Of a DNA stretch of 64,000 nt, positions 13,510-26,017 are shown piece by piece. The DNA is from Gymnopilus junonius. Its lineage: Eukaryota; Basidiomycota; Agaricomycetes; Agaricales; Galerinaceae. The DNA is taken from assembly GCA_015501075.1 (NCBI GenBank), contig JADNYJ010000083.1, positions 62,001 through 126,000 of the forward strand. Reading direction: 5' to 3'. Under the pieces are notes generated by a model. It saw nothing but the letters and a program-made list of their open reading frames with translations, searched no databases and was not told where the DNA came from. A program made the translations under genes and the position numbers. Within the stretch, counting starts at the first letter, position 1. The number at the start of each line of letters is the position of its first letter.

Positions 13510-16209
13510 TTATCGCCACCCCTCCAAGTCCCGCACCTTGCTCGTGCGTGAGGCAGTACCCACACCGGCCATACCGACAACAACACCCATCTCCTCCGCC
13601 CCATCCTCAGCCATGTACCCCTGCGCCGCTTGCGGTGGCGGCGGCGGTAATGGCGGTGCATCGTCGTACATCGACCCATCGCTGAGCATGCTCAGCGCCC
13701 TCCGATGGTGATCATGCGAGAGGAGGGGCTGGTCGACGCTGAGAGTGGGCTTGTGCGGCTGGGCGGGATCTGCACTTGGGAGTGGGAAGGATGCTGTGGA
13801 GGTGGCGGAGAGGAAGGGGAGGGGTGTATCTGGCGGGTCGCTGTCGGTGTACTGGTGGTGACTCTGAGGGCGGGGAAAGGATGGCGTGTTGGGGGATGAA
13901 AGGCCAGAGGATGAGGATGAGCGATGGCCTGCGACGAGAGGGATATGTGCTGCTGTTATTTCATCCCTGTCGTCTGCGGAGTGGTGGCTTCCCCTACGAG
14001 CACCAGAACCCACCATGGTGGCTGCACGTGGATCAAAGTCGTCACTTCCTTGGCTGTTGGTTGAAATCCTCTTGGACCTCCTCACATATCCGAATTCATC
14101 AGCATCGTCACCTTCCTCCCCTCCGTCCTGGCCTTTCATATCAAGAAACGACCCATCAGCCTCAGCCTCAGCCTCAGCGCCTACACCCACTCTGGTGCGA
14201 TCGCTATCCACCGTCGAATTACTCCTCTTCTCCTTCCTCGCAGCCAACATCGACCGATAACGCATCTCATCCTCTGGCGCACCGCCAGGCACTGGCACGA
14301 CACCATCCCCCAGCGCCAGCGTGCGATTGGACCCACCAAAGTTACTCCTCGCCAATCGATAAGCCGTCTTGCGTCCAGCCCCTCATCGTGGAATTCAGCT
14401 GAAGACCCCATACGGCCCCCTGCGCGTCGAAAACGACGGCGGAAGAGGAAGTACCGGATCCCGAAGAGGGAGCCACAGAGAAAGCAAAACGCAGCGAGCC
14501 CCACGAGCACCCATATCCCCACACTCATGTGTTTCCCACCGACGGTCTTGGTGTTCCCGCTGCTCCCGGTGTTGGAGGACGTGGGGACGCCAGACTCGAT
14601 AGGCTGGTTGAGCACCCGCACGGTGTTGAATTCCTGTAATGCCACAGTGGGGTCTGTCAACCCATTAAGCCTAGGCGGGGCTTGACGACTTGGCCGGCGC
14701 CGCCGTCGTTGGTCTCGTTGCCGACGTTGGGGAAGGTCCCGTCCGAGTTGGGCGGGGTGTAGGCCATGACGGTGTAGACGTTTCGGAGGAAGGGCACGCC
14801 GAGGATCATGTCGCCGATGGAGGAGGAGGGGTTGGATAGGGCCGAGTCGGCGGTTTGGATGAGCCCCACGCAGAATTTGGAGGAGTTGGGGTTTGGGTCG
14901 GAGGATGAGGAGGTGGGGTATGATGTTAAGTCGAGTGGGTGCAGGGAGATTGGAGGGCGGGAGTCGATGGTGATCGTCATGTTGAGGGGTGTGGTGCATG
15001 ATACATAGTCTACAGGTATTCAGAAAAGAGAAAGTGAGTTAGAATAAAAAGGAAAAAGCAAGGCTGAAAAAAAAATACGTACACATGCCATCATTAGCAG
15101 GCTGCACCCCAATCGCACCATAAACCGCATTGGCGATCGTGCTCGTCGTCAGAATAACAGGCACACCAGTGTCCATCACGGCACTAGGCCACACCGCGCC
15201 AGTATTGCTCCTCCCAAGCTGCACGTTCTTCTCTTCACCATTCACCCAGACGGTGATAGCGCGGACACTGGTCTTCCAAAACAACGACCCAGCGGCCTCG
15301 CTCACCAACGTATCATAAGTGATCTTACTCGGATCCGAGACGACTTCGGAGGGATGTCGACCTATGCCGAGGAGTGCTGGTATCCGATCGGAGCCTGGGC
15401 GAGAGAGGGATAGAGAGAGGAAACGCGAGGCGGGGGCAGAGGAGATGGGTGTGAGAGAGAAGAGGTTGGAGGCGAATGCGGCGCCGTCTGGGTCGTTGCT
15501 GGTCACGGCTGGCACTTTCTGTGCGATGATGGAGTTGAGAGGCAGTGCTAGCCCTAGGATTCCGGAGAATTGGGCCGACAGCGGTTCGCTTTCGACGTCG
15601 TTGGCTGCAGCTGCATGGTGAGAGGTGTTAGCGATGTTGTGGGTTAAAAGGGAAGAAAATCACGGACCCAGGGCTTGGTTGTCGATGGTGTACCCTCCTA
15701 TCGAGACTTTATCCCATACAATGGGTCCGGAAGCGCTTCCTTCGAGGTAAGGGATTGAAAAGTTTTGGCCTGTGGGGTTTGAGTCGCTTGGGTTGTATAG
15801 ATGGCCTTGGGTTTGACCACAAGGGCCCGACGACATGAAGTCGAGGCTACCCACTGCACGAGAACACAGTTAAGAAAGATTGGTGCGAATCAAGAAGATG
15901 TACGCACCAAATCAGATGAACCAGTATCGACTTGCAATGAGAACTGCTGCTGTCCGTCATCCCCGAATTGGACGGGAATTGTGTATGCACTAACGAATAG
16001 GAACATGAAGGCGGTAAGTACCTTGAAGAATCTATGAGTGTATAAAGTAAAACTTACACGTCGTATATCCCGGTTCCGACCATGTCGAGCGGCAGAACAA
16101 CCCCATCAGCACCTCCATCTCCTTCCTGAGCAGCATCGGCTCTTGGACGAAAGAAGACGCCCAGATCGAGCGCACGCTCCTTCCCCTTCCAACGTCGTGA
16201 AATAGGCAT
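13510..16209 (-). CDS. Membrane-anchored aspartic peptidase (family A1, pepsin-like)
   Basis: Both catalytic aspartate motifs are readable: VDTGSSDLW next to the intron at about 15900, and MDTGVPVILTT near 15165. Flap and substrate-cleft blocks of the pepsin fold surround them (AYTIPVQFGDDGQQQ; GILGLALPLNS). After the C-lobe comes a single transmembrane span (VGIWVLVGLAAFCFLCG, about 14500), a basic stop-transfer stretch, and a roughly 280-residue acidic, Ser/Pro-rich cytosolic tail. The start is placed at ATG 16209 (MPISRRWKGK); no signal peptide is visible there, so an upstream coding exon is likely. A TATAAAAG lies on the minus strand near 16605. Introns fall at about 16060-15990 and 15905-15855. 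Three joins need one extra base each: after STSC near 15838, at LGLMG near 14662, and before KTAYRLARS near 14368. The expected peptides resume exactly afterwards, so I regard these as homopolymer losses rather than gene death. Confidence 0.75.
14155..14182. repeat. CAGCCT hexamer repeat in peptidase tail
   Basis: Four tandem hexamers encode an Ala/Glu alternating stretch (AEAEAEAD) in the cytosolic tail of the aspartic peptidase. Confidence 0.7.
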
Positions 16210-16597
16210 GTTCTCGAGTCCAACTAGAGGCGAAAGTCGAGAGAAGTGCGTGAGCTGAGCGAGAGATGGGTATCAATTCCGGCGAGGTTAACTTGGGGCA
16301 ACCGCAGAAGATCCGATTCAGGAATTAGAGAGGGGTGTTCCAGCCGTGAAATCCAAGGTCCAACGATAGATTTTTTCGGAAAAGAAGGAAGAAAAGAAAA
16401 GAGAAAAAAAAGGAAAGAAGCGGGGTAGTGTCTGTCGTGGTGAAGGAAAAGAAGAGTGAGCGATGAGAGTGACTTGTCCCCGCCGCTGCCTCCGGATTTG
16501 GCGTGCCTTGATGGCTTGCAACTGCAACAGACAAATTTAGGCTTGGCGTGGGACTAGGCGTTTGGTCACCGTCGGACACGATGAGCACAGTTCTTAG

Positions 16598-16607
16598 AAC
16601 TTTTATA
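16598..16607 (-). promoter_or_regulatory. TATA box of the aspartic peptidase gene
   Basis: TATAAAAG on the minus strand lies about 400 bp upstream of the assigned ATG. The first minus-strand ATG downstream of it is the one at 16209, which implies a long or spliced leader, or a missed first exon. Confidence 0.4.
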
Positions 16608-17104
16608 CCCTCTTCTAAACACCTGTGGATCCTTACTACGATGCTGAACTCTTGGATTCTTCCTCTGCTTGCACTCTTTCGCTGTATATCCTCACAACAA
16701 TTTATGGTTCGGCATGACAAAATCACGATGGGCGATCATTGAAGGGCGCTTTCACACGTCCATTAGTGGAACGCTTGAACGCCGATTCGCCCATCTTCCG
16801 CTCCAAAACTCTACAGCTCAAGACAAGCAAGCCGAACTCTTCCCTTCCTCCTCTACACGTCCTCAAACAACGCTCTCCTCTGCGCAGGACAGACCATTCA
16901 TTTCCTGTCGATCGGTGCCATTTTTTTACACCACGGCTTCATCAAGCCGTCGCCGTGTTCCGTGCCGAGACCCTGCCTTCCATTTCCTTTCAAAAGGTTC
17001 TCGACTCAACTCTCATGCCCTCCTGCGGCCTAATTATACCGTCCACGACCAGATTCGTCACTTTCGCAGCGTCATCGCCTCGCGTTTCCTGGATACCTCT
17101 GAGA

Positions 17105-19287
17105 ATGGCTTCAAGCGCGGGGTAGGTTTCCCTCTTTCCTTTCAGCTATTTCTGCCGTTGTTGGTTGTTACCTGCTTCAAGTCGTTGCTGTTGTATATGA
17201 ATCTTTTCCTCATCATCTGAGTGCTCACTTTTGGATTTTGCGATCACGCAGGGCTGATCCCACTTCAAACCCGCGATCACCACGAATTCAAAACAAGGAC
17301 ACAGTGCCAAGCTCAGATGACCGTCAACAAGTTCGGAACCGAAGGAATAGAGGAAGCTGGAGAGGCAAAGGTCGCCCTGGAGGAAGACGTGCTGAGGCTT
17401 TGAATCAAGAGACGGTACAGGATTCACCAATAGCAAATGTAATTCCTCCAAAGCCGAAGAAACCTCAGCCGCCTCGTCCAACACACTGTACGTTTCTTCC
17501 ACCGCTGAATATTACTTTCATTGGCTAACCTGCTTTTTTTTCTCCATATACTAGTTCTGGCATTACCTCTGGTATCGCCTCCCCCTTTCTTTCGGATGAT
17601 CTCTAGTCTTACGTCCCTTATAGCACAACCATGCGTCCCTCACCACCCAAATGACCGCCTTCCACAATGCGCTTTCAACTCAAGTGACATCACCCAACCT
17701 CTCTTCGCCAAAGCAGCTGCTCCTTCTACACCGACACCAGTTTCGTCATTATCAGCTGCACCTGCGAATAAACCCCAGAATCGCCGTCCACCACCTGAAA
17801 TATCGACGTTAGTGGAAGGTCTGGACACGTCCATCGTCATTGACCCTGTGAGGATGCATATGACGCTGGGTGTTATGCCGCTGGAGCTGGAGTTGGATGA
17901 GGACGTTCCTGAGCCTAAGGAGGAGGATAGGATGCTCACGGGGCCGGATATCGTTTCTGAGCAGGAAGGCCCTGCTCCATCAGCCATTGCGCCCGTTGTG
18001 GCTTCTGTAGGCGGGTCTGTGGTTCAAGAGACAATCTCTTCAAAGACGACTTGTTTCAAGCAAGTTCAACGGCTTTGGCTACCCAAACCCACGTTGAAAT
18101 AATGACTTCCACCTCCGCATTCACCTCAACTTCAACATCATTCACAACTACGCCTAAGCCACGCAAGACGATCACCACAGCTCTCGCACTCCTTTCGTCA
18201 CTCAAGCCCGCCATTTCTGAGATTTTAGAAGGAACCCAAGGCGTCAAGGTACCGCTGGACATGATGGACGTCCTCAAGACCCAGCCATGCGGCCGCCCAA
18301 AGGCAAGGTGAGGGAGGTCAAGGTTGACGCGGCAGGTGTCCAAGGTAGAGATAGACAGCTTGGGACCCAGGAATCTCGACCCTTGGGGCTGCAGGAGGGT
18401 GAAGAGAAGGAAGTAGCGGGTAAGAGAAGAAAATTCGAGGAAGAGATGAAGGGATTGGTGCTGGCGTATTATTCGTTGGTCCCTCTGAGGCAAAAAACGC
18501 GGCTGAATATGAGGAAAGAATAAAACTCGAACGCGTTACTGGTACGTTCAGCTCCTGTTTGGGTCTCTATTTCACCTTCCTTTCTCATCGTGCTCATATA
18601 CATTGATACGAATCTCCAGAGCTCGTCCACAAAACATTCAGGCAACATGGATATATCACCGAGAATCGTCCTCTCAAAGTCAGTATCTCGCTCTCAATTT
18701 TCAATTTTCGCATTACATTTTTAATCAACACGCTGATCACGATATCTCACGTCCCTCTTAGCTCCATTGCTCCATTTTGAACGCAAGCCATCGTCGACCG
18801 CCAAGAAATCGGGGCCAGCCCTTTTGCTATACGGATATTCTCGCGCTTGAGCCTGCATTACGGATACTCGGTGCCGAGCCCTCACCTCCCTCCCCTCCTT
18901 TCCTCCTCCTCCATGCAGCCACCAAAGCCAAGTATTTCCGACAATACGACGATAATTGATGATCCCACTCGCGTAGCACGGGCGTCCTCTGCGTCCAACC
19001 CTGAATTTGAATTACTCGCTTCGCCATCTATGATGGATGTGGACACCACTGTGTTGCCTGGTTCGGATACGCTCCTGGCTGATGGGGATGAAAACAGCTC
19101 GAGGCCGAAAAAATCGCGGATGGCGGGTGGTGGTGCTGGTAGTGCTGGTAGGCGAGCGGTGGCTGTTCCTTCTTGTCTTCCTATCAACCTCGGCACGTAT
19201 CAAGTGAATACCATCGAGTTGTGGACGATGGGCAGTTTCGGGCCACGTGGGGAGTATGTGAGTTGTGGTGGTATTGAATTGGAATGA
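17105..19287 (+). CDS. AKAP7/ASCC1-like 2H phosphoesterase domain protein
   Basis: Members of the LigT/2H phosphoesterase superfamily act on 2',3'- or 2',5'-linked RNA phosphates. Both signature tetrapeptides are seen: MHMTLG (HxT) near 17855 and LHCSIL (HxS) near 18770. The flanking family blocks are in order: SIVIDPVRMHMTLGVMPL, then TALALLSSLKPAISEIL, then LVHKTFRQHGYITENRPLK before the second motif, and a C-terminal TYQVNTIELWTMGSFGP-like strand. The N-terminus (first exon MASSAG, then about 90 residues) is Arg/Gly-rich (NRRNRGSWRGKGRPGGRR), suggesting RNA contact. At least five exons are used. An in-frame upstream ATG exists at 17014, so the start is provisional. Several joins need one-base corrections. 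The gene is divergent from the aspartic peptidase, with about 0.9 kb between starts. Confidence 0.65.
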
Positions 19288-19853
19288 ACAGGATGTTGTT
19301 CATGGTTGTTGGACTTTGGAGGCGATAGTCGTCGAATTTGTAAACACATTGTAGGTAATCATACAGAAATACAAGCTTCTAAAGGCGTCTAACGAGCGCA
19401 ACACAACAGACAATCGGATATATTTAACTGCAAAGATCGAAGGAAAGACGTATGATCACGGGCAAAGGCGCTTCGCCTGCCCCAACAGAAAGCAGTCTAT
19501 CACCAATCCTATGGGAGTTCATATGTCGTTCGGCAAGTCGTCGGCAATTTTACCCCAGATCCTGTCGAGTAATAGGCTGCAAATGGGTGATAATTCAGTT
19601 AAAGGTTGTCCTGCTGACTCGCGAAGTTTCTCCCGGCTGTCTAACCCCACACGGCTAAGATATTGATTTGTCTGCAAGTTCTCCGTCTTTAATACCTGGT
19701 TGTTGGTTTGGGACTTGGGAGTGCGAGTGTTTCCGGTCGCCCACATTCCTCCCTCTCTTCGTTCTTCTTCTCGCGGATTTATTTTGCTGGGGTTTCGCAA
19801 GATTTAGGAATGTCTGAAGAAAATCCGACCTCACGTCCACGGATTCGAATTCC
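19288..19853. other. Intergenic, no gene seen
   Basis: Spacer between the 2H phosphoesterase gene and the sugar transporter. It must hold the transporter promoter; no TATA box stands out. Confidence 0.4.
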
Positions 19854-22062
19854 ATGGAGCAGCTTTCCCACTCTGAGAAAGCGCACGATACTGCGGACGA
19901 CCTCAAGTTCGAGTTGAAGAAGGTGAAGGAAGGAGACGTAAGTGTTGTGTTCATTGATCTTTTACCTTTCTAATTTACCTACTTTCGCTTTTCTTATTTT
20001 CTTCTCAGCGCGTCCTACAGAAACCGAGAAGAAGAGAGTTCGAAATGCCGCGTACGCAGCTGCTACAGCCAATGGCCAGCTCAATAAGTGGTCCAAGGAA
20101 TCTTTGCACCTTTACTTTGCGTGCTTCGTATCTTTGTAAATCTCCCCCCAAGACCAACATTCTTATGAATGTAGATCTAACTCTGCCTCCTTCCTCGAAC
20201 CTGCGTTTAGTTTATGCGCATGTGCAAATGGTTACGACGGCTCCTTGTTCAGCGGCCTTAGCCCTATGCCTGTAAGTCTTTTCTCCTGTTTTTCGTGCGT
20301 ATTTTTACAATCCCATTGCTGTCGGAATATAAACATCTCCTTCTGACACCGTTCTTCCCTAGTTCTATCAAAGTGCCTTCCAATCAGGCGTCGTAGGCAA
20401 TAAAGTGTCCTTGATTTTCTCCATGTACACAGTCGGGTCGATGATCGGCGCTTTCTCAGCTGGTCCCATCACAGATAGATTTGGACGTCGAGTTGGGATG
20501 TTCGTTGGGGGTATCGTTATTATTGTTGGGATGATTATCGTGGCGAGCGCTCACCATATCAACCAACTTATTGGCGGTCGGTTCGTCCTGGGCTGGGGTA
20601 TTTCGATTATGACGGTCGCTGCTCCGTCTTATTGCTTGGAAATTTCGCCCCGCATTGGAGAGGTAAGATGGTAGGCGTGTATAATAACGGTTGGTTTGGA
20701 GGATCTGTTCCGCCGCTGCTATCAGTGCGTTTTTTAGTTATCCTTTATTCTCAGAGTGATGCTGATTGATTTGAATTTTTGGTGCAGCGTTCGGATGTCT
20801 TTACATTAACAGCAATTGGTCGTGGAGGATCCCGATGATTTTCCAAGGTGTACCTGCTGGTTTTGTTTGATATTTGTCTGGTTCATCCCGGAATCGCCTC
20901 GTTGGCTGATGCAGAATGGACGTGGAGAGGAAGCTCTCGCGTTTTTGGTCAAATATCACGGCAAAACGATCCGAAATCCCCTCTCGTTAAGCTTGAGTGG
21001 GAGGAATTTCAGGAGAAAATTCAACTTGACGGATCCGACAAGAGGTGGTGGGATTATAGAGTAAGTCTGGAATCGAGAGAAAGAAAATGACTCCGATCTG
21101 AGTGCTACGTTGATTTTACAGGCTCTCTTCGCTACCAAGAACGCTCGATGGAGGTTCGCCATGGTTCTCATGATCTCCATCTTCGGTCAATTCTCTGGGA
21201 ATGGTCTCGGATACTTCAACAACGTCATCTACGGTCAACTTGGTTACGAAAAACCAGCCACTCAGCTCGGTCTTAATCTCGCCAATTCATGTGGTTCAGC
21301 CGTCGTCGGATTGACTGCTGGTAAGGCTTTCATCAGTTCGTAATGCTTGAACACTCAGGACTGACTTTCATAGCCTCCCTCTCTGATAGAATGCCTCGCG
21401 TAAAAGTGCTTAGTATTGGCACATTTATCTGCGCGCTCCTCTTGGCTATCAATGCAGGGTGTAACACGAAGTGGGCTGAAACTCCAGTCGATGCCAACGG
21501 CAATCTTATCGACCCTCCTCTTGCGGTCGCCAGACTCGGCTTGGCTGCGTGAGTTACTTTCATTTCATCTCATAATTGACGGGCTAAATGGTATGTAATT
21601 CTGTTCTTTCACAGGTATTTCCTCTTCAATTTCGTATATACATTTTCGTACACACCCCTTCAAGGTGTCTATCCTGTTGAAAATCTGGAAAACACAGCTC
21701 GTGCCAAGGGTATGGCGCTTTCTGGTGTTCTGGTTTCCCTGGTTGGCTTCATTAACACGTACGCCGGACCTATCGCCCTCGCCAACATCAAGAATAATTA
21801 CACATGGGTATTCATTGGATGGGATCTGATTGAAGCTTCTCTTTGGTACCTCTGTGGTGTCGAGACCGTTGGAAGGACAGTTGAAGAACTTGACGAGATT
21901 TATAATGCGTACGTTTATTCCGTAGTCAACATTTTAATCACAAACTAATTGGTTCACGTATTTCTCAGTCCGTATCCTCCTTTCGCCTCCAGGAAGTTCA
22001 ATGCTACTCTCGCTGTCACGAAGGATGGTAAAGTCGACGCTCTTGTGGAGGAAGATAGTTGA
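19854..22062 (+). CDS. MFS sugar transporter (lactose permease/hexose transporter type)
   Basis: This is a plasma-membrane sugar:proton symporter of the sugar porter family. Clear signatures are the TM2-3 loop DRFGRRVGMF, PESPRWLMQNGRGEEAL after TM6, and GRTVEELDEIYNA after TM12. CANGYDGSLFSG in TM1 and QFSGNGLGYFNN in TM7 match the Lac12-like branch. Start MEQLSHSEKAH; at least eight exons. One exon pair joins cleanly through donor GTAAAT at about 20137 and an acceptor at about 20209. The frame breaks where one base is missing in short runs: CCCC before the CATTGGAGAGG stretch near 20650, GTTTGATATTT near 20868, and CAAAACGATCC near 20965. Each time the expected peptide continues in the next frame, so the gene is probably intact in the organism. 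Confidence 0.85.
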
Positions 22063-22416
22063 ATGCCGTTATTTCCCATTTACTGTACTTACGGGTCGGG
22101 ATTAAGTAGTTCAAGTTCATTATGCTTAATTTTACGTACTCACCCGTCGGATTATGCCATCTCTTGCAAATCTATAAATTAATCTAGACGTTTGGTTATC
22201 GTATTTTCCTAAAGATCCCTCTTCTGGTGTTTGTTGGTATAGGATACACGTCTGGGGCGTGAGAAAAAGCTACGGAGGACAATTGGACGCGTACAGCGGA
22301 CTTCGAAACTGATTGTGTTTCCTTCTCTTTCAACCACGCCGTCGCCTCTCTTTCATCCTCTCATCCACCGTCTGCATATTTATTTTATTCCTCGCCCGCC
22401 ATCCACGAATCATACT

Positions 22417-23514
22417 ATGGCTACAACTAAAGAACCACGGCGCCTATGCATCAGTCAACTCTCTTCGCCTCCCTCGACAAAACGAAGGCAAGAAGAAACG
22501 CAGTTTGCCCTCGCCAATGGGGGTATGTTGGCTTTGAACGTCTTTAACGCGCTATTTTAGACATTGACGCGTCCTAGATGAACTCGACTTGATGTCATCG
22601 CTTCCCCTCACTGCTGAGGTACAGTCTTCTCACGACGTGTCTACTCGGATCCTTTCATAATTCATTTCTCGGGTTTTCAGGTCCTGGAAGCGTTAAAGAC
22701 GCGTATTATTGAACTTGAAGATGAGCTCGCCCAACAGCGTCCTGCAAACGCGCTCGAACCAGCACTGCGGCTGATTCGGCTGACGCGTCAACATCGCCCC
22801 CTGCGGGCCATCGGCTAAAGCGGAGGAAAAGAAGAGGAACATGCAGGTCAAGAAGGTCTTTGATAGGTGCGTACCTCCTCTCTCTCTAGACTTACATTCA
22901 TCTGATCTTACTTCACTTCGAAGACTGAAGAAAGAATGCAAATCCGACGCTGTCAAGTTCCAGGGTGGGCCCAAGACAATCAAAATGGACGAAGTTTACT
23001 CTGAAGCCGAATTCGACCTCTTATTCAAAGGGAAAGGTCATCTCATCCAGCCCACTCTGACGAACAAACCCAAGAGTGTCGTCACTATCATCCACTTTGT
23101 GAGTTCCTCGTTATTTGATCCTCCGTAACCGGCCGTCTCAATGACTTGTCCAATTTATCAGAATTCTCAAGCCCACATCGACGCTTTCTTTGGAGACGAA
23201 CTCAAACCGCTCAAAGGTAACATATGGAGCAGAGGCGGTACGTATCCCTTCCTCTCTTGCTGGAGAAGTTTCCCCTCATAATCGCTTCTTTTACTTTTAC
23301 TTTTATTTTTTTGTTCCATCCGCAAGGAGTCCCCCAGCGGACTTTCGGAGCCGGTTTTGGAGGTTTCGGTTCCACGTTTAGCAAGTCTCAGAAAATTGGC
23401 GCTGTCGACGTTGCCATATCCTCTCTTGAAGTCAACTACTCGAAGAATAACATGAAGTGTACCCTGAAGTTTGAAGTCACTCAACTGCGTGGAGGAGGGG
23501 TGGTATGGATATGA
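22417..23514 (+). CDS. Hypothetical protein (fungal, unknown function)
   Basis: Four or five exons can be read from MATTKEPRRLC to the end at EVTQLRGGGVVWI. The N-terminal part is polar with a short coiled-coil (ALKTRIIELEDELAQQ). The middle is Lys-rich (KAEEKKRNMQVKKVFDRLKKECKSD). The C-terminal 140 residues look folded: a GGPKTIKMDEVYSEAEFD block followed by a glycine-rich FGAGFGGFGSTFSKSQ segment. I do not recognise the family. One A appears lost near 22743 (PANAL versus the expected PAKRARTSTAADSADAS frame). Confidence 0.55.
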
Positions 23515-24034
23515 TTCTGATTACTGATCGGCCGCTTGTGTGGTGTCGTATTTCTATGTTTACTTTATTCCTTGGTCTTCCTTGGTTTACGTTTTCGGGC
23601 ATTTTGGCTACTCTCCAGTTTTTTGTTAATATTTTATTAATGTTACTAGTAATTTTAAATACAAGCTTTGTATTTTGAACTCGATGGTTAGTTTATGATA
23701 CTCATGAATAGTCGAAAATTTCCGTTTCCAATTGCTCCGTGCGTGACAGGCAGGTAATATAACAGAATTCGGTTTAGAGGTCGTCCATCCAACACGAGCG
23801 AACACATCTCAGCCTCCCAAACACAGAATCCTGGTCTTCCATACCAATATGAATAGGCAATAAGTACGTGTAGCATACGTATGTGCGCTTGTCAGTGTGA
23901 TTTACTTTCAATATATGCCGCCTCAAGTCTCAACTTCCAGACTCAGGCTTGCTTCGCGTCTTTGCACGGTAAAGTGATATATCAAGCAGGTGAAATACAT
24001 ATTGGTAGGATAAATATCGAAATAAATATTAGCT
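23515..24034. other. Intergenic, no gene seen
   Basis: AT-rich spacer between the plus-strand hypothetical gene and the minus-strand F-box gene, so it contains two convergent 3' ends. Confidence 0.4.
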
Positions 24035-25706
24035 TCATGCAATAATACATCGGCCTGAAGTCGAAGACCAACCCGTTTCGACCACCTCAAGTTCATTTCT
24101 GATTTCCACCTGTTCCTTGGCCTGAGCGAGAATAACCTCGGGCCGACCAGACCCGCAGATATAATCCAATGTTTCATTCTTCCCATCCCAAACAACACGC
24201 AGTCCTGTGATCTCTTCGAGGAACATTATGTCCTGGATAGAATCCTCTGGATCGACCCAAAACTGCAACTCTGCGATGGGAGCTCCTTCTCGACACTGGT
24301 GGAGGAATAGGAGGATAGCCCTCCCGTCGCCACCTTCAGAACTGTCATCAAGGTCTGGATCTTCCCAAAGGCCAATTTTCAACTTCTTTAGGGAGGGTAA
24401 CAATGTGGCGGGTCTGGATTCCGCAGGAACGAGCGGAGAGTATGTTCTTCAGCGAGATCCAGCTCGATGAGGGAGGACAAGGTCGTGAAGATGTAGTTGC
24501 TGTAGACTGGGGACGGATCGAAAGAGAGAGGTTGGAGGTCGAGGAACATGCTCGTCACGGATGTGAAGCAGCATTGCCAGAATAGGATGGGGAAGCAGAT
24601 TGCTGGGTGGGCTGGGAACCCGTCCTCGCATTCGATTTCGATCGTCAGAGAGGGTCGGGTGTGGGATCGCGGTGTGGTATCGGTCAAGAAAATCATGTGG
24701 TTCGTGGTATCGAAGCTGAGCAAGATCTGTCGCACACTATTTCGTTCAATGTACTCCCAGATAAAGGGTGTTAGGGATCGAGTAAATAATCGGGTGATAC
24801 CCAGGAGACTGTCGCTTTTGGAGTCGGCTTCGGAGTGTAAGGAGAGCACGCAGCCTGGTTGGGGATGAATATGCTCGAGGAGCACGAGAGCGAAGAGAAA
24901 ACGCGTGGAGGATATGTTCAGTTCGGCGAGCTGGGGAAGGTTGACGGGAGCCACAGTTGGCGGTGCGCTACCTCCTCCTCAGAGATGGGATACGGAGAGG
25001 CATTCAAGAACGGGCATCAGGCGAAGTGCGCTGAGGGTATTTTTGATGGTAAGGAATGAGGGTAAGCGGATTCGACGGAGCTGGGAGAACCCTGGTGCGA
25101 TGAAACGAACAGATATGTGCTGGAGTTCGAGGTTGTGAAGTAAAGGTGCACTGCTGTTGAATAGCGCTATGGGCGATGTGCGTATTTGAGATTTGGAAAG
25201 GAGAGCGAGCATGAAAGTAGGCGAGGTGCTAGCCGCTACAGAAATTCCCATTCATGTCCTTCATGATAACCTTGGAAACTTCGTCGGTAACCACATGGAG
25301 GTGTCGAACCCTTTTCCAATGAATGTGCATGACCAAGAGAAAGTCCGCTCCATCCTGGCTCAAGGCCGTCTTCTCTGGTGTGTTTGAGAGTAGCCTTAAT
25401 CCAGAGCGGACAAAACATACTTATGCATATGACTTCCATCTTCCATCTTTCATTGCTTTGATTCAGTTCTTCGAAATTCGTCAAGCGTCCCCAAATAGAG
25501 GGCGCATCGAGCAATGGTGCACGCCAGGTCTGGCAGACTTGGGAAGTCCGCCTGGTGGTTGTCAATGCACCGTAGGTTGATAGGTCACGGAGTTCGTCAA
25601 AGATGTTTGTGTTCCAGAGGAATATCTCCCATAAAATGTTTTGGTTGAGTCGTGAAATGGACGGCGCTGTGGGTGCTGCTTTCGTAGGTACATTTCGACC
25701 GCGCAA
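24035..25706 (-). CDS. F-box domain protein with LRR-like C-terminus
   Basis: The N-terminus reads ISRLNQNILWEIFLWNT, then a TSQVCQTWRAPLLDAP-like block and IWGRLTNFEEL. That is the usual agaricomycete F-box pattern (L-x-x-E-I-L/F ... S-x-V-C-x-x-W-R), expected to bind Skp1 in an SCF ubiquitin ligase. Irregular leucine-rich segments follow (LPQLAELNISSTRFLFALVL; LPSLKKLKIGLWEDPD). The frame changes near 25300 and 24405, and an in-frame TGA occurs at 24979-24981 between LECLSVSHL and the continuing same-frame sequence. So the gene is either decayed or carries several consensus errors. This family turns over fast, and pseudogenes are common. Confidence 0.6.
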
Positions 25707-26017
25707 ATTGTTCTACCAGGAGAATTCGTCAGTAAATGATGCATGACGCACTGAAAATAAAATAAAAGGTCGAAAATTTACAAACCAATTTTTGTGGAAA
25801 TGATTGCTTTTGATCGTGGTGTGTGGAACAAAGTGCACAAAGAGAAGATTGGAAATTTGACAACTTACATAGTAAAGCTGTGCAACACCCAACTCGGAAA
25901 TCATTTCCTGTTTGAGTATCGCGTTTAGTGGGCCATGAAAGTTGGAACAGTTCTGAAGGGATCGCAAATTAAGTGAGTGCGAGTGTAGTATAACAAAAGA
26001 CTGGAAGGCAGTAGGAG

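Noticed and set aside
13510..14999. Several long overlapping open frames on both strands near 14 kb
   Set aside because: All but the minus frame of the aspartic peptidase tail are shadows; only that frame joins in context to the transmembrane segment.
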